Positions 33,816 to 41,853 of a stretch of DNA of 54,398 bases are shown here, piece after piece. Each line of letters begins with the position of its first letter. Positions within the stretch are counted from its first letter, which is position 1. The position numbers and the translations under genes are program-made. Origin of the DNA: Gemmatimonadota bacterium (GTDB lineage: Bacteria; Latescibacterota; UBA2968); contig VXRD01000143.1 in assembly GCA_009838845.1 (NCBI GenBank), positions 1-54,398 of the forward strand, given 5' to 3'. The notes below the pieces were generated by a model. It saw only the letters and a program-made list of their open reading frames with translations. It made no database searches and was not told the origin of the DNA.

Positions 33816-36440
33816 ATGGCGACGCAATTGACACCGGCAATGGAACAGTACGCGCATTTTAAGGAGCAACATCCGGATGCGATTTTGCTGTTTCGGATGG
33901 GCGATTTTTACGAGACATTTTACGACGATGCCGTTGTTGCATCTCAGCTTTTGGGATTGACATTGACATCGCGCAACAATGGGCGTGCAGACCGCATTCC
34001 GCTGGCAGGTGTACCTCATCACGCGCTGGATACCTATCTCGCAAGGCTCATCAGAGCAGGAAAAAAGGTGGCGATTTGCGAGCAGATGGAGCCGCCACAA
34101 AAAGGCAAGAAAGTGGTGCGCCGCGAGGTGGTGCAGGTCGTGTCGCCGGGAACGGTAATGTCCGATGATTTGCTCGATCAAAAGCGCAATAATTATCTCG
34201 TGGGCATTTTTGTTTCCGGCGATCAATTGGGCATGGCAACAGCGGATTTGTCAACGGGCATGTTCAAGGCATCGGAACGCGCGGCAGATGATTTGTGGGA
34301 GATATTGGAGCGCGTGGCTCCCGCAGAGGTGCTGGCGCCCGAAGCGTGGGTCAATGACAATGAGGCCGAGTTTGCAGCGCGGATGCCGGGTGCATTGCTC
34401 ACGCATATAGAAGATTGGCATTTTGGACAGCATTATGCGTACGATGCACTGAGGGAGCATTTCAAAGTGGCATCTCTCAAGGGCTTTGGATGCGATGATC
34501 TCACCGTTGGGATATGCGCCGCGGGCGGGGTGCTGTGTTATTTGCGCGAAAATCAAAAGGGAGCCGTATCCCATATTACGCGACTGGCGCGCGAACACAC
34601 CGAGTCGGTGATGGAATTGGATCTGGTGACACAGCGCAATCTGGAACTGGTTACAACCATTCAAGAGGGGCGGCGCGAGGGTACGTTGTTTGGGGTTTTA
34701 GATCAGACGTGTACGCCGCAGGGCGCGCGGACACTGCGCACATGGCTATCACAACCGCTTGTGGATGTTGGTCGCATTGATGCGCGCTTAGATGCAGTAC
34801 AAGAATTTGTCGAATCTGCGGCACATCGGGACGAAGCGCGAGAGGCGTTGCGCCACATTGGAGACATGGAGCGGTTGATGTCCCGAATTTGTTGCAATCG
34901 GGCCAATCCACGTGAGCTTGTGGCTCTCCAGCGGTCTCTGGAAGCAGTTGTTCCACTGCGAGAAACCCTGTGTGAGTTTCGTGCGGATTTGCTGGTGCGG
35001 GCGCGGGATCAGGGCATGCCGGATCTGACGGAGTTGATTGATTTGATTGCCCACACGCTTGAAGACGATCCACCTGCACAGATCAGCGATGGCGGATATA
35101 TTAGAACCGGCTATCACAAGGAACTGGACGAGTTACGGGAAATCGCATCGGGCGGGCGCGATTGGGTTGCCAACTTGCAGGCAGAGGAACGCGAGAAAAC
35201 GGGTATTGCGTCGTTGAAGGTGGGGTATAACAAGGCATTTGGATATTATATTGAGGTCACCAAGGCCAATCAGGATAAGGTGCCCGCGTATTTTGTGCGC
35301 AAGCAAACGCTGGTCAATGCCGAGCGGTATATCACGCCGGAGTTGAAGGATTGGGAGGCGAAAATTTTGGGCGCAGATGAGCGGGCCAGGGATCTCGAGC
35401 GCGATTTGTTTGCCGCGTTGCGAGAAGAGGTAGCCGGTTGGGTGGAGCCCGTGCAGCGCACGGCGCTATCCGTGGCCACCGTAGATGTGTTGAGCACGCT
35501 GGCCGAGGTGGCGTTCTCCAATGATTATGTGCGTCCCCAGGTGGATAATAGCGTGCGTATTGATGTGAAGGATGGGCGACATCCCGCGGTTGAGCAGTTG
35601 CTTCCGGGCGGGCAGTTTGTGCCCAATGATCTGACGATTGACGGCGAGAAAGATCAAATTTTGCTGATTACTGGCCCAAATATGTCGGGGAAATCGACGA
35701 TTTTGCGCCAGACCGGGTTGATTGCGCTTTTGGCGCAGGTCGGCAGTTTTGTGCCAGCGCGCGAGGCGCGTATTGGGGTGGTGGATCGCATTTTTACACG
35801 GGTGGGCGCATCCGATAATCTGGCGCGGGGCGAGAGTACGTTTTTGGTGGAGATGAATGAGGCGGCGAATATTTTGAATAATGCGACGCCGAAGAGTCTG
35901 GTGCTTTTGGACGAGATTGGACGTGGGACGAGTACGTTTGATGGGTTGAGCATTGCCTGGGCTATGACGGAGTATTTGCACAATGCCGAACAGATTCAGC
36001 CGCGGACGTTGTTTGCGACGCATTATCACGAGTTGACAGAGTTGGAGGATTTGCTGCCGCGGGTGGTGAATTACAGCGTTGCTGTGCGCGAGGCGGGCGA
36101 TACCATCGCGTTTTTACACAAGTTGGTGCCGGGCGGGTGCGACCACAGCTACGGCATTGAGGTGGCGCGTCTGGCCGGGATGCCGGCAGAGATGATTGCG
36201 CGGGCAAAGGAGATTTTGAACCGCCTGGAGCAAAACGATCTGTCGGTGGGGTCAAAGCCCCAACCTGATCGCGTGAAGGAGAATGGGCAGATGCCGCTGT
36301 TTGCGCCAGCAGCAGAAGTGAGGGTTGAGCGGGAAGATCACCCGCTGCTTTCTGAGTTGCGCGATTTAGACATCGCCCATCTCACGCCGGTTGAGGCACT
36401 GGTGAAATTGGATGCGTGGAAGCGTGCGTTGGAAGAATGA
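33816..36440 (+). CDS. mutS: DNA mismatch repair protein MutS
   Basis: MutS recognises mismatches and loops and recruits MutL. The 874-aa product has the mismatch-binding motif FRMGDFYETFYDDA (the F-x-E pair) in domain I, the connector and clamp, Walker A TGPNMSGKSTILRQT, Walker B LVLLDEIGRGTSTFDG, ATHYHEL, and a C-terminal dimerisation region (LRDLDIAHLTPVEALVKLD). Its length is that of MutS1. mutL is not in the window. Confidence 0.97.
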   Translation: MATQLTPAMEQYAHFKEQHPDAILLFRMGDFYETFYDDAVVASQLLGLTLTSRNNGRADRIPLAGVPHHALDTYLARLIRAGKKVAICEQMEPPQKGKKVVRREVVQVVSPGTVMSDDLLDQKRNNYLVGIFVSGDQLGMATADLSTGMFKASERAADDLWEILERVAPAEVLAPEAWVNDNEAEFAARMPGALLTHIEDWHFGQHYAYDALREHFKVASLKGFGCDDLTVGICAAGGVLCYLRENQKGAVSHITRLAREHTESVMELDLVTQRNLELVTTIQEGRREGTLFGVLDQTCTPQGARTLRTWLSQPLVDVGRIDARLDAVQEFVESAAHRDEAREALRHIGDMERLMSRICCNRANPRELVALQRSLEAVVPLRETLCEFRADLLVRARDQGMPDLTELIDLIAHTLEDDPPAQISDGGYIRTGYHKELDELREIASGGRDWVANLQAEEREKTGIASLKVGYNKAFGYYIEVTKANQDKVPAYFVRKQTLVNAERYITPELKDWEAKILGADERARDLERDLFAALREEVAGWVEPVQRTALSVATVDVLSTLAEVAFSNDYVRPQVDNSVRIDVKDGRHPAVEQLLPGGQFVPNDLTIDGEKDQILLITGPNMSGKSTILRQTGLIALLAQVGSFVPAREARIGVVDRIFTRVGASDNLARGESTFLVEMNEAANILNNATPKSLVLLDEIGRGTSTFDGLSIAWAMTEYLHNAEQIQPRTLFATHYHELTELEDLLPRVVNYSVAVREAGDTIAFLHKLVPGGCDHSYGIEVARLAGMPAEMIARAKEILNRLEQNDLSVGSKPQPDRVKENGQMPLFAPAAEVRVEREDHPLLSELRDLDIAHLTPVEALVKLDAWKRALEE

Positions 36441-36456
36441 GTTGGAGATAAATAAA

Positions 36457-36855
36457 ATGGCAACTGTTGATTTGAGGACGGAGGCAAAACAGATTCTCGA
36501 TAAGCTCTCCGATGAGAGTTTGGAGGTGGTAATCAGTTTGCTGAGTTCTCTCAAAAATCGAGAGTGTCCCAAACGGACTGACCTGTTGTCGATCTATCCG
36601 TGGGTTCAGTATCTGTCCGATGTGGAATGCGACGAATTTTTCGAGGATCTCTCCGATGCCGCAAAGGACAATGGTACAGGTGTTGATGAAGTGGTCAACG
36701 CCTGGCGAGAGACCGCAGAAATCCTATCTGACCGCGAAACGATGACCGACATTGCCGAATCGGAAAAACAACTCGCAAATAGTGAGGGGATATCTTGGGG
36801 CAGGGTGAAGGAACGTCTCAATATCAGATCATTTGAAAGGTCGGCTCAAGGATAA
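36457..36855 (+). CDS. Antitoxin-like protein linked to a decayed RelE remnant
   Basis: The 132-aa product begins MATVDLRTEAKQILDKLSDES, a helical start resembling short RelB/DUF2281-type antitoxins, followed by an acidic helical region (CDEFFEDLSDAAKDNG). The start lacks a strong SD. In the same reading frame, directly after the stop, comes sequence coding a RelE/ParE C-terminus (see next entry). It may have been a separate antitoxin followed by a toxin, or one ORF joined by deletion. Function is inferred from context only. Confidence 0.45.
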   Translation: MATVDLRTEAKQILDKLSDESLEVVISLLSSLKNRECPKRTDLLSIYPWVQYLSDVECDEFFEDLSDAAKDNGTGVDEVVNAWRETAEILSDRETMTDIAESEKQLANSEGISWGRVKERLNIRSFERSAQG

Positions 36856-36954
36856 GCGCTGCGTGTTGGTGATTTCCGAGTGATCTATCGCCTCGATACA
36901 GCAGGACATCAAGTCGTTGTTGAGAATGTCGGGCATCGTCGAGAAATTTATTAA
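36856..36954 (+). pseudogene. RelE/ParE-type toxin remnant (C-terminal fragment)
   Basis: Translation gives LRVGDFRVIYRLD ... VVVENVGHRREIY then stop, the usual end of RelE-fold toxins, including the RVGDYRVIY strand and GHRREVY ending. No start and no N-terminal part remain. Just upstream, in another frame, RLKDKR is where the toxin would normally read toward LRVGD, suggesting a frameshift plus deletion near 36840-36860. Non-functional. Confidence 0.65.
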
Positions 36955-36967
36955 AAAACCGTAATAC

Positions 36968-36996
36968 AAAAAAAGCCGATTAATATCGGTTTTTTT
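36968..36996. terminator. Bidirectional terminator
   Basis: Seven A, then CCGAT (36976-36980), loop TAAT, ATCGG (36985-36989), seven T. It would terminate from both sides. Confidence 0.8.
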
Positions 36997-37003
36997 GTGG
37001 CTC

Positions 37004-37046
37004 GACTATTCACTACTGATCCCGTGTTCTTCGAGCCAGATTTTGA
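37004..37046. repeat. Direct repeat, copy 1 (3' end of phyH)
   Basis: 43 nt, 41 identical to 37833-37875; the first 26 nt (GACTATTCACTACTGATCCC onward to 37029) are identical. Copy 2 is the end of the intact phytanoyl-CoA dioxygenase gene. The two copies flank the DUF433/DUF5615 pair. Confidence 0.8.
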
Positions 37047-37119
37047 TTGGTGGGCGACTGGTCAGCTTTGGCGGAACACGGAGGGTGCGATTCGCGGGGC
37101 CGCCAGAAGGGTTGGCATG
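37006..37119 (-). pseudogene. Phytanoyl-CoA dioxygenase-like 3' remnant
   Basis: Read on the minus strand this fragment ends IKIWLEEHGISSE plus stop, against LKTWLDEHGISSE in the intact gene at 37835. Upstream, PSGGPANRTLRVPPK resembles the YSGGRGYTSPTL region. Only about 37 codons remain and no start or active-site part is present. It is a truncated paralog or the left-over end of a duplicated gene. Confidence 0.6.
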
Positions 37120-37131
37120 AGTGGCACTGCT

Positions 37132-37470
37132 TCACTGATGCCGTATCTGAATTGTCCAAATTCCGGACGGCAAACTATCCCAAGCCATAACGCTACTGGC
37201 GACAAATTCGGCTTTCACTGAATCTGGCACATCGCTGTGAATACGAAACAAGATGACGCCGTGAGGGGCGGACATACCGTCACGATGCACAAGGTCTCCA
37301 AAGTCCTTATCATACGTTATCAGCGTACGTCTTTCCCGCGTTGCCAATTCCAGCAGGTTAGGATCTGCTTCGCCCCGGTCCGTTTCCTTCGTCCATCGCA
37401 CATCTTGGCCTGCAGCACGTAGCCGGACAACGACCTGCTCCGATATATTTTCGTCGGCAAGTATTCTCAT
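37132..37470 (-). CDS. DUF5615 PIN-like toxin
   Basis: The 112-aa product begins MRILADENIS and has TLITYDKDFGDL, with conserved acids in the PIN-like ribonuclease arrangement (D6, E7, D54 and D57 by count). Such proteins act with DUF433 antitoxins in type II modules. Its ATG directly follows the DUF433 stop (TAGATG), so translation is coupled. The predicted RNase activity is inferred from family membership. Confidence 0.85.
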   Translation of the reverse strand: MRILADENISEQVVVRLRAAGQDVRWTKETDRGEADPNLLELATRERRTLITYDKDFGDLVHRDGMSAPHGVILFRIHSDVPDSVKAEFVASSVMAWDSLPSGIWTIQIRHQ

Positions 37471-37740
37471 CTACCGTTTGCCATCCATAATCGCATCAAT
37501 ATCCTCCCAGGTCACATTGGACAGCTTTGCACCAGTGGCTGCGTACTTCCGACAGGCTCGGATATCCTCCGGGGTGATGTGCGAGTACATACGAATGATA
37601 TCGGCTTCGCTGCGCCCCCCGTCCAGCAATTCCATGATCAGTTCCACCGAAATCCGAGTGCCTTTTATTGTTGGTTTCCCGGCCAGTATCAACGGATCAG
37701 TGACAATGCGATCCTGCCAGATTGGATTCTTATTTATCAT
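37471..37740 (-). CDS. DUF433 antitoxin
   Basis: The 89-aa product has the full DUF433 pattern: IVTDPLILAGKPTIKGTRISVELIMELLDGG, an HTH-like ADIIRMYSHITPEDIRAC and a short tail. It is the antitoxin of the following DUF5615 toxin, in the standard antitoxin-first order. GAGGAGGC precedes the ATG, and a consensus promoter lies 25 nt upstream. Autorepression by the complex is typical of such modules. Confidence 0.87.
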   Translation of the reverse strand: MINKNPIWQDRIVTDPLILAGKPTIKGTRISVELIMELLDGGRSEADIIRMYSHITPEDIRACRKYAATGAKLSNVTWEDIDAIMDGKR

Positions 37741-37764
37741 AGCGTGCCTCCTCGTGACAAAGAC

Positions 37765-37793
37765 AGTATATTCAGTTCTGCATGTTTTGTCAA
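37765..37793 (-). promoter_or_regulatory. Consensus promoter of the DUF433/DUF5615 module
   Basis: On the minus strand TTGACA (37793-37788), 17 nt, TATACT (37770-37765). One of the best promoters in the window. Confidence 0.75.
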
Positions 37794-37832
37794 CGCGCTG
37801 TCTTCATTCTCCTGCTCACCACCTGTGCCGTT

Positions 37833-37875
37833 GACTATTCACTACTGATCCCGTGTTCGTCGAGCCAGGTTTTGA
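37833..37875. repeat. Direct repeat, copy 2 (3' end of intact phyH)
   Basis: Partner of 37004-37046, 829 nt away, containing the last 14 codons including the stop of the intact dioxygenase gene. Confidence 0.8.
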
Positions 37876-38680
37876 GGGGCGCATCTTCGAGGGTGGGGGA
37901 GGTGTAGCCGCGACCGCCGGAGTAGCTGACGCCGAGGAGTTGTTTTTGGATGGGTGTGCAGCGATCGAGGTAGTGTTCTACCTGCATGTCGTCGCGGGGG
38001 CGAAGCCAGCGATAAGAGTAGCCGTAGAAGAGTACGCGTCGGGGTTCTTTCCAGTAGTTGGTACTGGCTGAGTGCCATAAGCGACGGTCAAAAAATACGG
38101 CTGATCCGGGGGGCACGAGCACCGGGATAGCGTCTTTGTGCGGTGCCTGGCGATCATCTCCGGGAAATGTATTTTGCGTTTGGCTTTTGGGAAGGACGTA
38201 GAAATTGCCGCGGCCAGGTTCAGTCGTGTCGGTGAGAAAAAAACCGATTTTGAGAGAGATCATGGGACGCGGGTTCATGTCAAAATCCTGATTGATGCGA
38301 CCACTATCCTGATGGAAGCCGAGACCGGGTCCGTCTTTTTCGAGTGTTTTGTGCGGTTCTGTAGGGGGGGTCACGGTCATGTGGGTGTGGTAGAGCTGGA
38401 TGTGCCAGCCCAGGATGCCCCACACTTTGGGAAATGTTTTGTACCAGTCGAGCAAGGGCAAAAAGCGGTCGTCCTTGCCTATGAAGTCGTAGTGGTTGAT
38501 GCGCGCTGTGGTACTTTTGCCCATCCGAGCGCGTTCTTCTTTATCTACGCGATCTACTGCGACGACGAGATCGCTGACCATGTCGGGTGGCAGGGCAGCT
38601 GGAACAATGAAATAGCCATCTCGTTTGAATTTGCGCGCCTCTTCTTCTGTCAGACAATAATCGAGACATTTGGGGTGCAT
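37835..38680 (-). CDS. Phytanoyl-CoA dioxygenase-family Fe(II)/2-oxoglutarate oxygenase
   Basis: The 281-aa product has a jelly-roll with the iron triad HxD in GFHQDSGRI and a distal His in LWHSAS; the Arg for 2-oxoglutarate binding is probably the one in KEPRRVLFYGYSYRW. NH2-terminal LTEEEARKFKRDGYFIVP is typical of the family. These enzymes hydroxylate or halogenate diverse small molecules; phytanoyl-CoA is unlikely as the substrate here. ATG 38680 has AAGGAG upstream; an in-frame start at 38725 lies before that SD. Confidence 0.85.
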   Translation of the reverse strand: MHPKCLDYCLTEEEARKFKRDGYFIVPAALPPDMVSDLVVAVDRVDKEERARMGKSTTARINHYDFIGKDDRFLPLLDWYKTFPKVWGILGWHIQLYHTHMTVTPPTEPHKTLEKDGPGLGFHQDSGRINQDFDMNPRPMISLKIGFFLTDTTEPGRGNFYVLPKSQTQNTFPGDDRQAPHKDAIPVLVPPGSAVFFDRRLWHSASTNYWKEPRRVLFYGYSYRWLRPRDDMQVEHYLDRCTPIQKQLLGVSYSGGRGYTSPTLEDAPLKTWLDEHGISSE

Positions 38681-38721
38681 TGTATATGGCTCCTTTTGAG
38701 ATTGAGGCGAAAGACGTAATC

Positions 38722-39183
38722 TCACGTCTTTGTTTTACAGCGTCGCGTCAGTACATACCGGTCTTCTGCGGCGCGATAATAACCTTTCACAAAGTTTTTC
38801 TCGCTAAATCCCCATTTTTCGTACAGGGAAATAGCACTTTCATTTTCGGGATCTACTGTTAAAAAACAATCCACACCGATTTGATCGCAGGCGGCTAAAA
38901 TCGCGTCGAACAAAGCGGAACCAATGCCTTTGCCGCGAAAGGGATGATCCACAAATACTTTGTGCAAACAATACAGTCTGTCCGTTCTCGTGGGAAATGC
39001 CAGCACAGCACCGATCAGTTTTTCGCGCTCCCAGGCACAAAATACCAGTGCGTGCTCCGTCCACAATCGCCAGACGTGTTCGCCATCGGGAATATACTCA
39101 GAATTCCGGTTTTGTGCCCATGCTTCGCGATCCAATTTTGCGATTTCCAGAAAATCTCGCCTCTCGGCAGGCTGAATATGCAT
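38722..39183 (-). CDS. GNAT-family N-acetyltransferase
   Basis: The 153-aa product has the acetyl-CoA loop VDHPFRGKGIGSALF (R/Q-x2-G-x-G/A), LTVDPENESAISLYEKWGF and a C-terminal beta strand. Substrate unknown. ATG 39183 has AGGG upstream; an in-frame ATG at 39249 would add a non-homologous 22-residue extension. It is 41 nt upstream of the dioxygenase, so the two may be co-transcribed. Confidence 0.85.
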   Translation of the reverse strand: MHIQPAERRDFLEIAKLDREAWAQNRNSEYIPDGEHVWRLWTEHALVFCAWEREKLIGAVLAFPTRTDRLYCLHKVFVDHPFRGKGIGSALFDAILAACDQIGVDCFLTVDPENESAISLYEKWGFSEKNFVKGYYRAAEDRYVLTRRCKTKT

Positions 39184-39395
39184 CTCGAATATCCCTGTGA
39201 TAGAGGATTGTACCTGTGTAGATATGGCGAAATGTTTGATGTGCGTCAAGTTATTTTGTATGTCTTATGAGAGATACTTCAAAGGCATTGACATTCTCAG
39301 TGCAAGTCCTATCTTCAGATGCGGTCGGCGACTACAAGTTCATCCACTTTCAGCTTTTGGCCCTTTGTTTTGCCGACCGATAGCGGCTGAGAGCT

Positions 39396-39484
39396 AAGAA
39401 GCTGTTTTAAAAATCCCGGTGTGTTCTCAGGCCGACGCTTTTGCAGCCGTGCTGAGGCTGCTGGGGGTTTTAAGACAACTTCTA
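39396..39484. repeat. Large imperfect palindrome (possible MITE/REP-like element)
   Basis: The left arm (39396-39417: AAGAAGCTGTTTTAAAAATCCC) and right arm (39463-39484) pair over about 22 nt with a few mismatches. An inner helix CTCAG (39426-39430) with CTGAG (39452-39456) closes the middle. The 39184-39501 gap otherwise holds no gene I can support. It could be a mobile-element-derived hairpin, a terminator-like fold or a processing site. Confidence 0.45.
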
Positions 39485-39501
39485 AGAATTGGGAGATAAA
39501 A

Positions 39502-40263
39502 ATGAAGTTGGGTATTGTCACGTATCAAATCGCCGCGGACTGGGATGTTGCCACTATTATTGAAACCTGTGCAAAACTCGGTTATGGCGGTGCCGAACTG
39601 CGTACCACGCATGCTCACGGCGTTGAATCAGATCTTTCGGCGGGGCAACGGCAGGATATCCGCAAACAATTTGAAGATGGCGGTGTCGAAATCGCGGGTT
39701 TGGGTTCGGCATTTGAATATCATTCGGATGATCCCGGTGTTGTGCGCGAAAATATTGATGGCACGATTGAGTACGCCAGACTCGCCGCCGACCTGGGTTG
39801 CCCGGGCGTTAAGGTGCGGCCCAATGGCCTGCAAACCGACAAAGGTATTTCGGTGGATCAAACACTCGAACAAATTGGCAAATCTGTGCGTGAATGCGCG
39901 ATTGCTGCTGCTGATCTGGGGGTGCAAATCCGGGTGGAAGTACACGGGCGAGAAACGCAAAAACCCGCGTATATGCGCACGATTATGGATTGGGCAGATC
40001 ACGACAATGCAAAGATATGCTGGAACTCGAATTTGGGCGAAGTTGAAGACGGCTCTATCAAAGCCAATTTTGACCTGCTCAAACACAAGATCGGTCTGGT
40101 ACACATCACCGAATTGTGCAATCCGGACTATCCCTGGCGCGAACTCTTTTCTCTCCTAAATGCCGAAGGCTATGCGGGATATACGCTGGCCGAAATCCCC
40201 GGCAGTACAGATGCCGAGCGTCTGCTGCGATATTACAAGGCGTTGTGGGAAGCGTATCAGTAG
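39502..40263 (+). CDS. Sugar phosphate isomerase/epimerase (xylose isomerase-like TIM barrel)
   Basis: The 253-aa product has MKLGIVTYQIAADWD at the first strand, a CAKLGYGGAELR helix, and VRVEVHGRETQ, MDWADHDNAKICWNSN and EIPGSTD, the AP-endonuclease-2 barrel pattern with metal-binding Glu, His and Asp. Family members isomerise or epimerise sugars or act as dehydratases. AAAAATG start with GGGAGATAAA upstream. The substrate is unknown; the sugar/lyase genes downstream hint at carbohydrate metabolism. Confidence 0.8.
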   Translation: MKLGIVTYQIAADWDVATIIETCAKLGYGGAELRTTHAHGVESDLSAGQRQDIRKQFEDGGVEIAGLGSAFEYHSDDPGVVRENIDGTIEYARLAADLGCPGVKVRPNGLQTDKGISVDQTLEQIGKSVRECAIAAADLGVQIRVEVHGRETQKPAYMRTIMDWADHDNAKICWNSNLGEVEDGSIKANFDLLKHKIGLVHITELCNPDYPWRELFSLLNAEGYAGYTLAEIPGSTDAERLLRYYKALWEAYQ

Positions 40264-40282
40264 ATAGGCTCCGTCCCTTCTG

Positions 40283-40966
40283 ATGAGCGTACAAAAAGAA
40301 ATTTACGCCCTCAAACGCGAACTCGCCGGGCGCTATCAACTCGGCGAAGAACACCACAATATTTGTGGGCGTAAAATAGGTGTGACGTGTGTTGAAGATG
40401 CCGAAGCACTCTTTGACAAACTGGGAATGGCTGATCCCGATAGCTTTGAGGTGCGGGACGAACGCCTGCCTTATTGGGCAACGCTTTGGGATTCTGCGCT
40501 TGTTTTATCCGATGTTCTGCTCGCGGATAATCTGATCGCGCCGGGCGAATCCGTGCTTGAACTCGGCTGTGGATTGGGCCTTGTCTCATCTATTGCCTGT
40601 CTCAAACGCGCGCGTGTCACGGCCACGGATTACCAGCCCGATGCACTCAAGTTTGCGCAACTCAACGGGTTGCAAATTGCGGGCATTGTTCCCAGGACAA
40701 TGCTCATCGACTGGCGTTCTCCACCGCAAGATCAACACTATGCCACCTTGTTGGGTGCAGATCTCGTGTACGAACCGCGTTTTTTCGATCCTCTTATCGC
40801 CACATTCGACGCCCTTCTCGCACCGGGAGGGCGCGTTTTATTTTCTGAACCCAATCGCATCTTAGGCAGACCTTTTTTTGATCGTTTATGCAATGCGGGC
40901 TGGGCGTTTTCCACTATAACCGAGCGGGAAGGGGCGACAGTGTATGAGATTGTGAGAGGTGATTAG
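40283..40966 (+). CDS. Class I SAM methyltransferase (methyltransferase-16/nicotinamide-type)
   Basis: The 227-aa product has LPYWATLWDSALVLSDVL, the W-rich segment typical of lysine/histidine methyltransferase-16 proteins, then ESVLELGCGLGLVSSIA (motif I), VTATDYQPDALKFAQLN and ADLVYEP. Such enzymes methylate proteins; the target is unknown. It lies 19 nt after the isomerase, and its stop overlaps the convergent DapA-like stop by 4 nt. Confidence 0.8.
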   Translation: MSVQKEIYALKRELAGRYQLGEEHHNICGRKIGVTCVEDAEALFDKLGMADPDSFEVRDERLPYWATLWDSALVLSDVLLADNLIAPGESVLELGCGLGLVSSIACLKRARVTATDYQPDALKFAQLNGLQIAGIVPRTMLIDWRSPPQDQHYATLLGADLVYEPRFFDPLIATFDALLAPGGRVLFSEPNRILGRPFFDRLCNAGWAFSTITEREGATVYEIVRGD

Positions 40967-41853
40967 AACACATCCAATGCCGCTGCTTCGATCTCTTTTC
41001 GCAATGCTTTCTCTTCTTCTTTGTCGAGCGGACGTGTAGGCTTGACGGGATCGCCGCACTCGATTCCCTGCCAGCGCAATACGGCGCGTACGCTGCCGTG
41101 TCCACTGTATTTTTGACAAATCCGAATTAGTTCATTCACGTCTGACTGCAATGTGCGTGCCGTGTCCAAATCGCGTTTGTTCACCGCTTCGTAAATGCCC
41201 ACAAAATGCGCGGGCATCACATTGTAAAACGTGCCAATACCTCCCTGAGCACCTACCGCAATGCCCGATAGGGCCACTTCGTCATGTCCGTTAAAAATAT
41301 GCGGTTTATGCGGTCCGTTGAGTATGCGTTCCATTAAGAACAGGTTGAAATTTGTGAACTTAATGCCCACTACGCCTTCGAGTGCGAGCATCTGGTTGAT
41401 TTGTTCAAACGAATACTCCTGATGCGTGACCACGGGGATGTAATACACAAAGACCGGCAAGTTTGCCGCTGAACTCAGCGCGCTGTAATACGCCAGTATG
41501 TCGTCAAAACGATATCCCTGGACATAAGGCGGCAAACTCGAAATGCCATCGGCTCCTGCATTTGCTGCGTGTTTGGCGAGTTCAACGGCATCGCGTTCGG
41601 AGGGGGTGCCAACGTGTACTACGACTCGTCCATGTCCTTTTGATGCTTTGACGGCAATTTCTGTGGCCAACTTGCGCTCGGCCATTGTCATCAAATAGCC
41701 TTCGCCCGTATTGCCCGCCACATACACGCCGTGTGATCCCTGTTCGTAAATCCGCGCCATGAGTTTTTCATAGGCCGAGGTGCTGAATGCACCTTTCCCA
41801 TCCCTGGGGCTGACCAGTGCGGGATACATGCCCTTAAAACCGTCGATTATCAC
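40963..41853 (-). CDS. Dihydrodipicolinate synthase/N-acetylneuraminate lyase-family aldolase
   Basis: The 296-aa product is a DapA/NanA superfamily TIM barrel: GSHGVYVAGNTGEGYLMT pyruvate-binding loop, LPVFVYYIPV with the catalytic Tyr, and GIKFTNFN with the Schiff-base Lys. It probably performs reversible pyruvate aldol chemistry; sialic-acid- or keto-deoxy-sugar-type substrates are more likely than lysine synthesis because of the carbohydrate-like context. GTG 41853 (GGAGGTG upstream) overlaps the ADP-ribosylglycohydrolase stop as GTGA. Confidence 0.82.
   Translation of the reverse strand: MIIDGFKGMYPALVSPRDGKGAFSTSAYEKLMARIYEQGSHGVYVAGNTGEGYLMTMAERKLATEIAVKASKGHGRVVVHVGTPSERDAVELAKHAANAGADGISSLPPYVQGYRFDDILAYYSALSSAANLPVFVYYIPVVTHQEYSFEQINQMLALEGVVGIKFTNFNLFLMERILNGPHKPHIFNGHDEVALSGIAVGAQGGIGTFYNVMPAHFVGIYEAVNKRDLDTARTLQSDVNELIRICQKYSGHGSVRAVLRWQGIECGDPVKPTRPLDKEEEKALRKEIEAAALDVF

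Noticed and set aside
39315-39521. Short minus-strand frame with SVGKTKGQKLKVDELVVAD
   Set aside because: The middle looks coding-like, but it covers the palindrome and the isomerase start, has no SD and no homology I recognise. It may be a decayed gene end, but I cannot support it.
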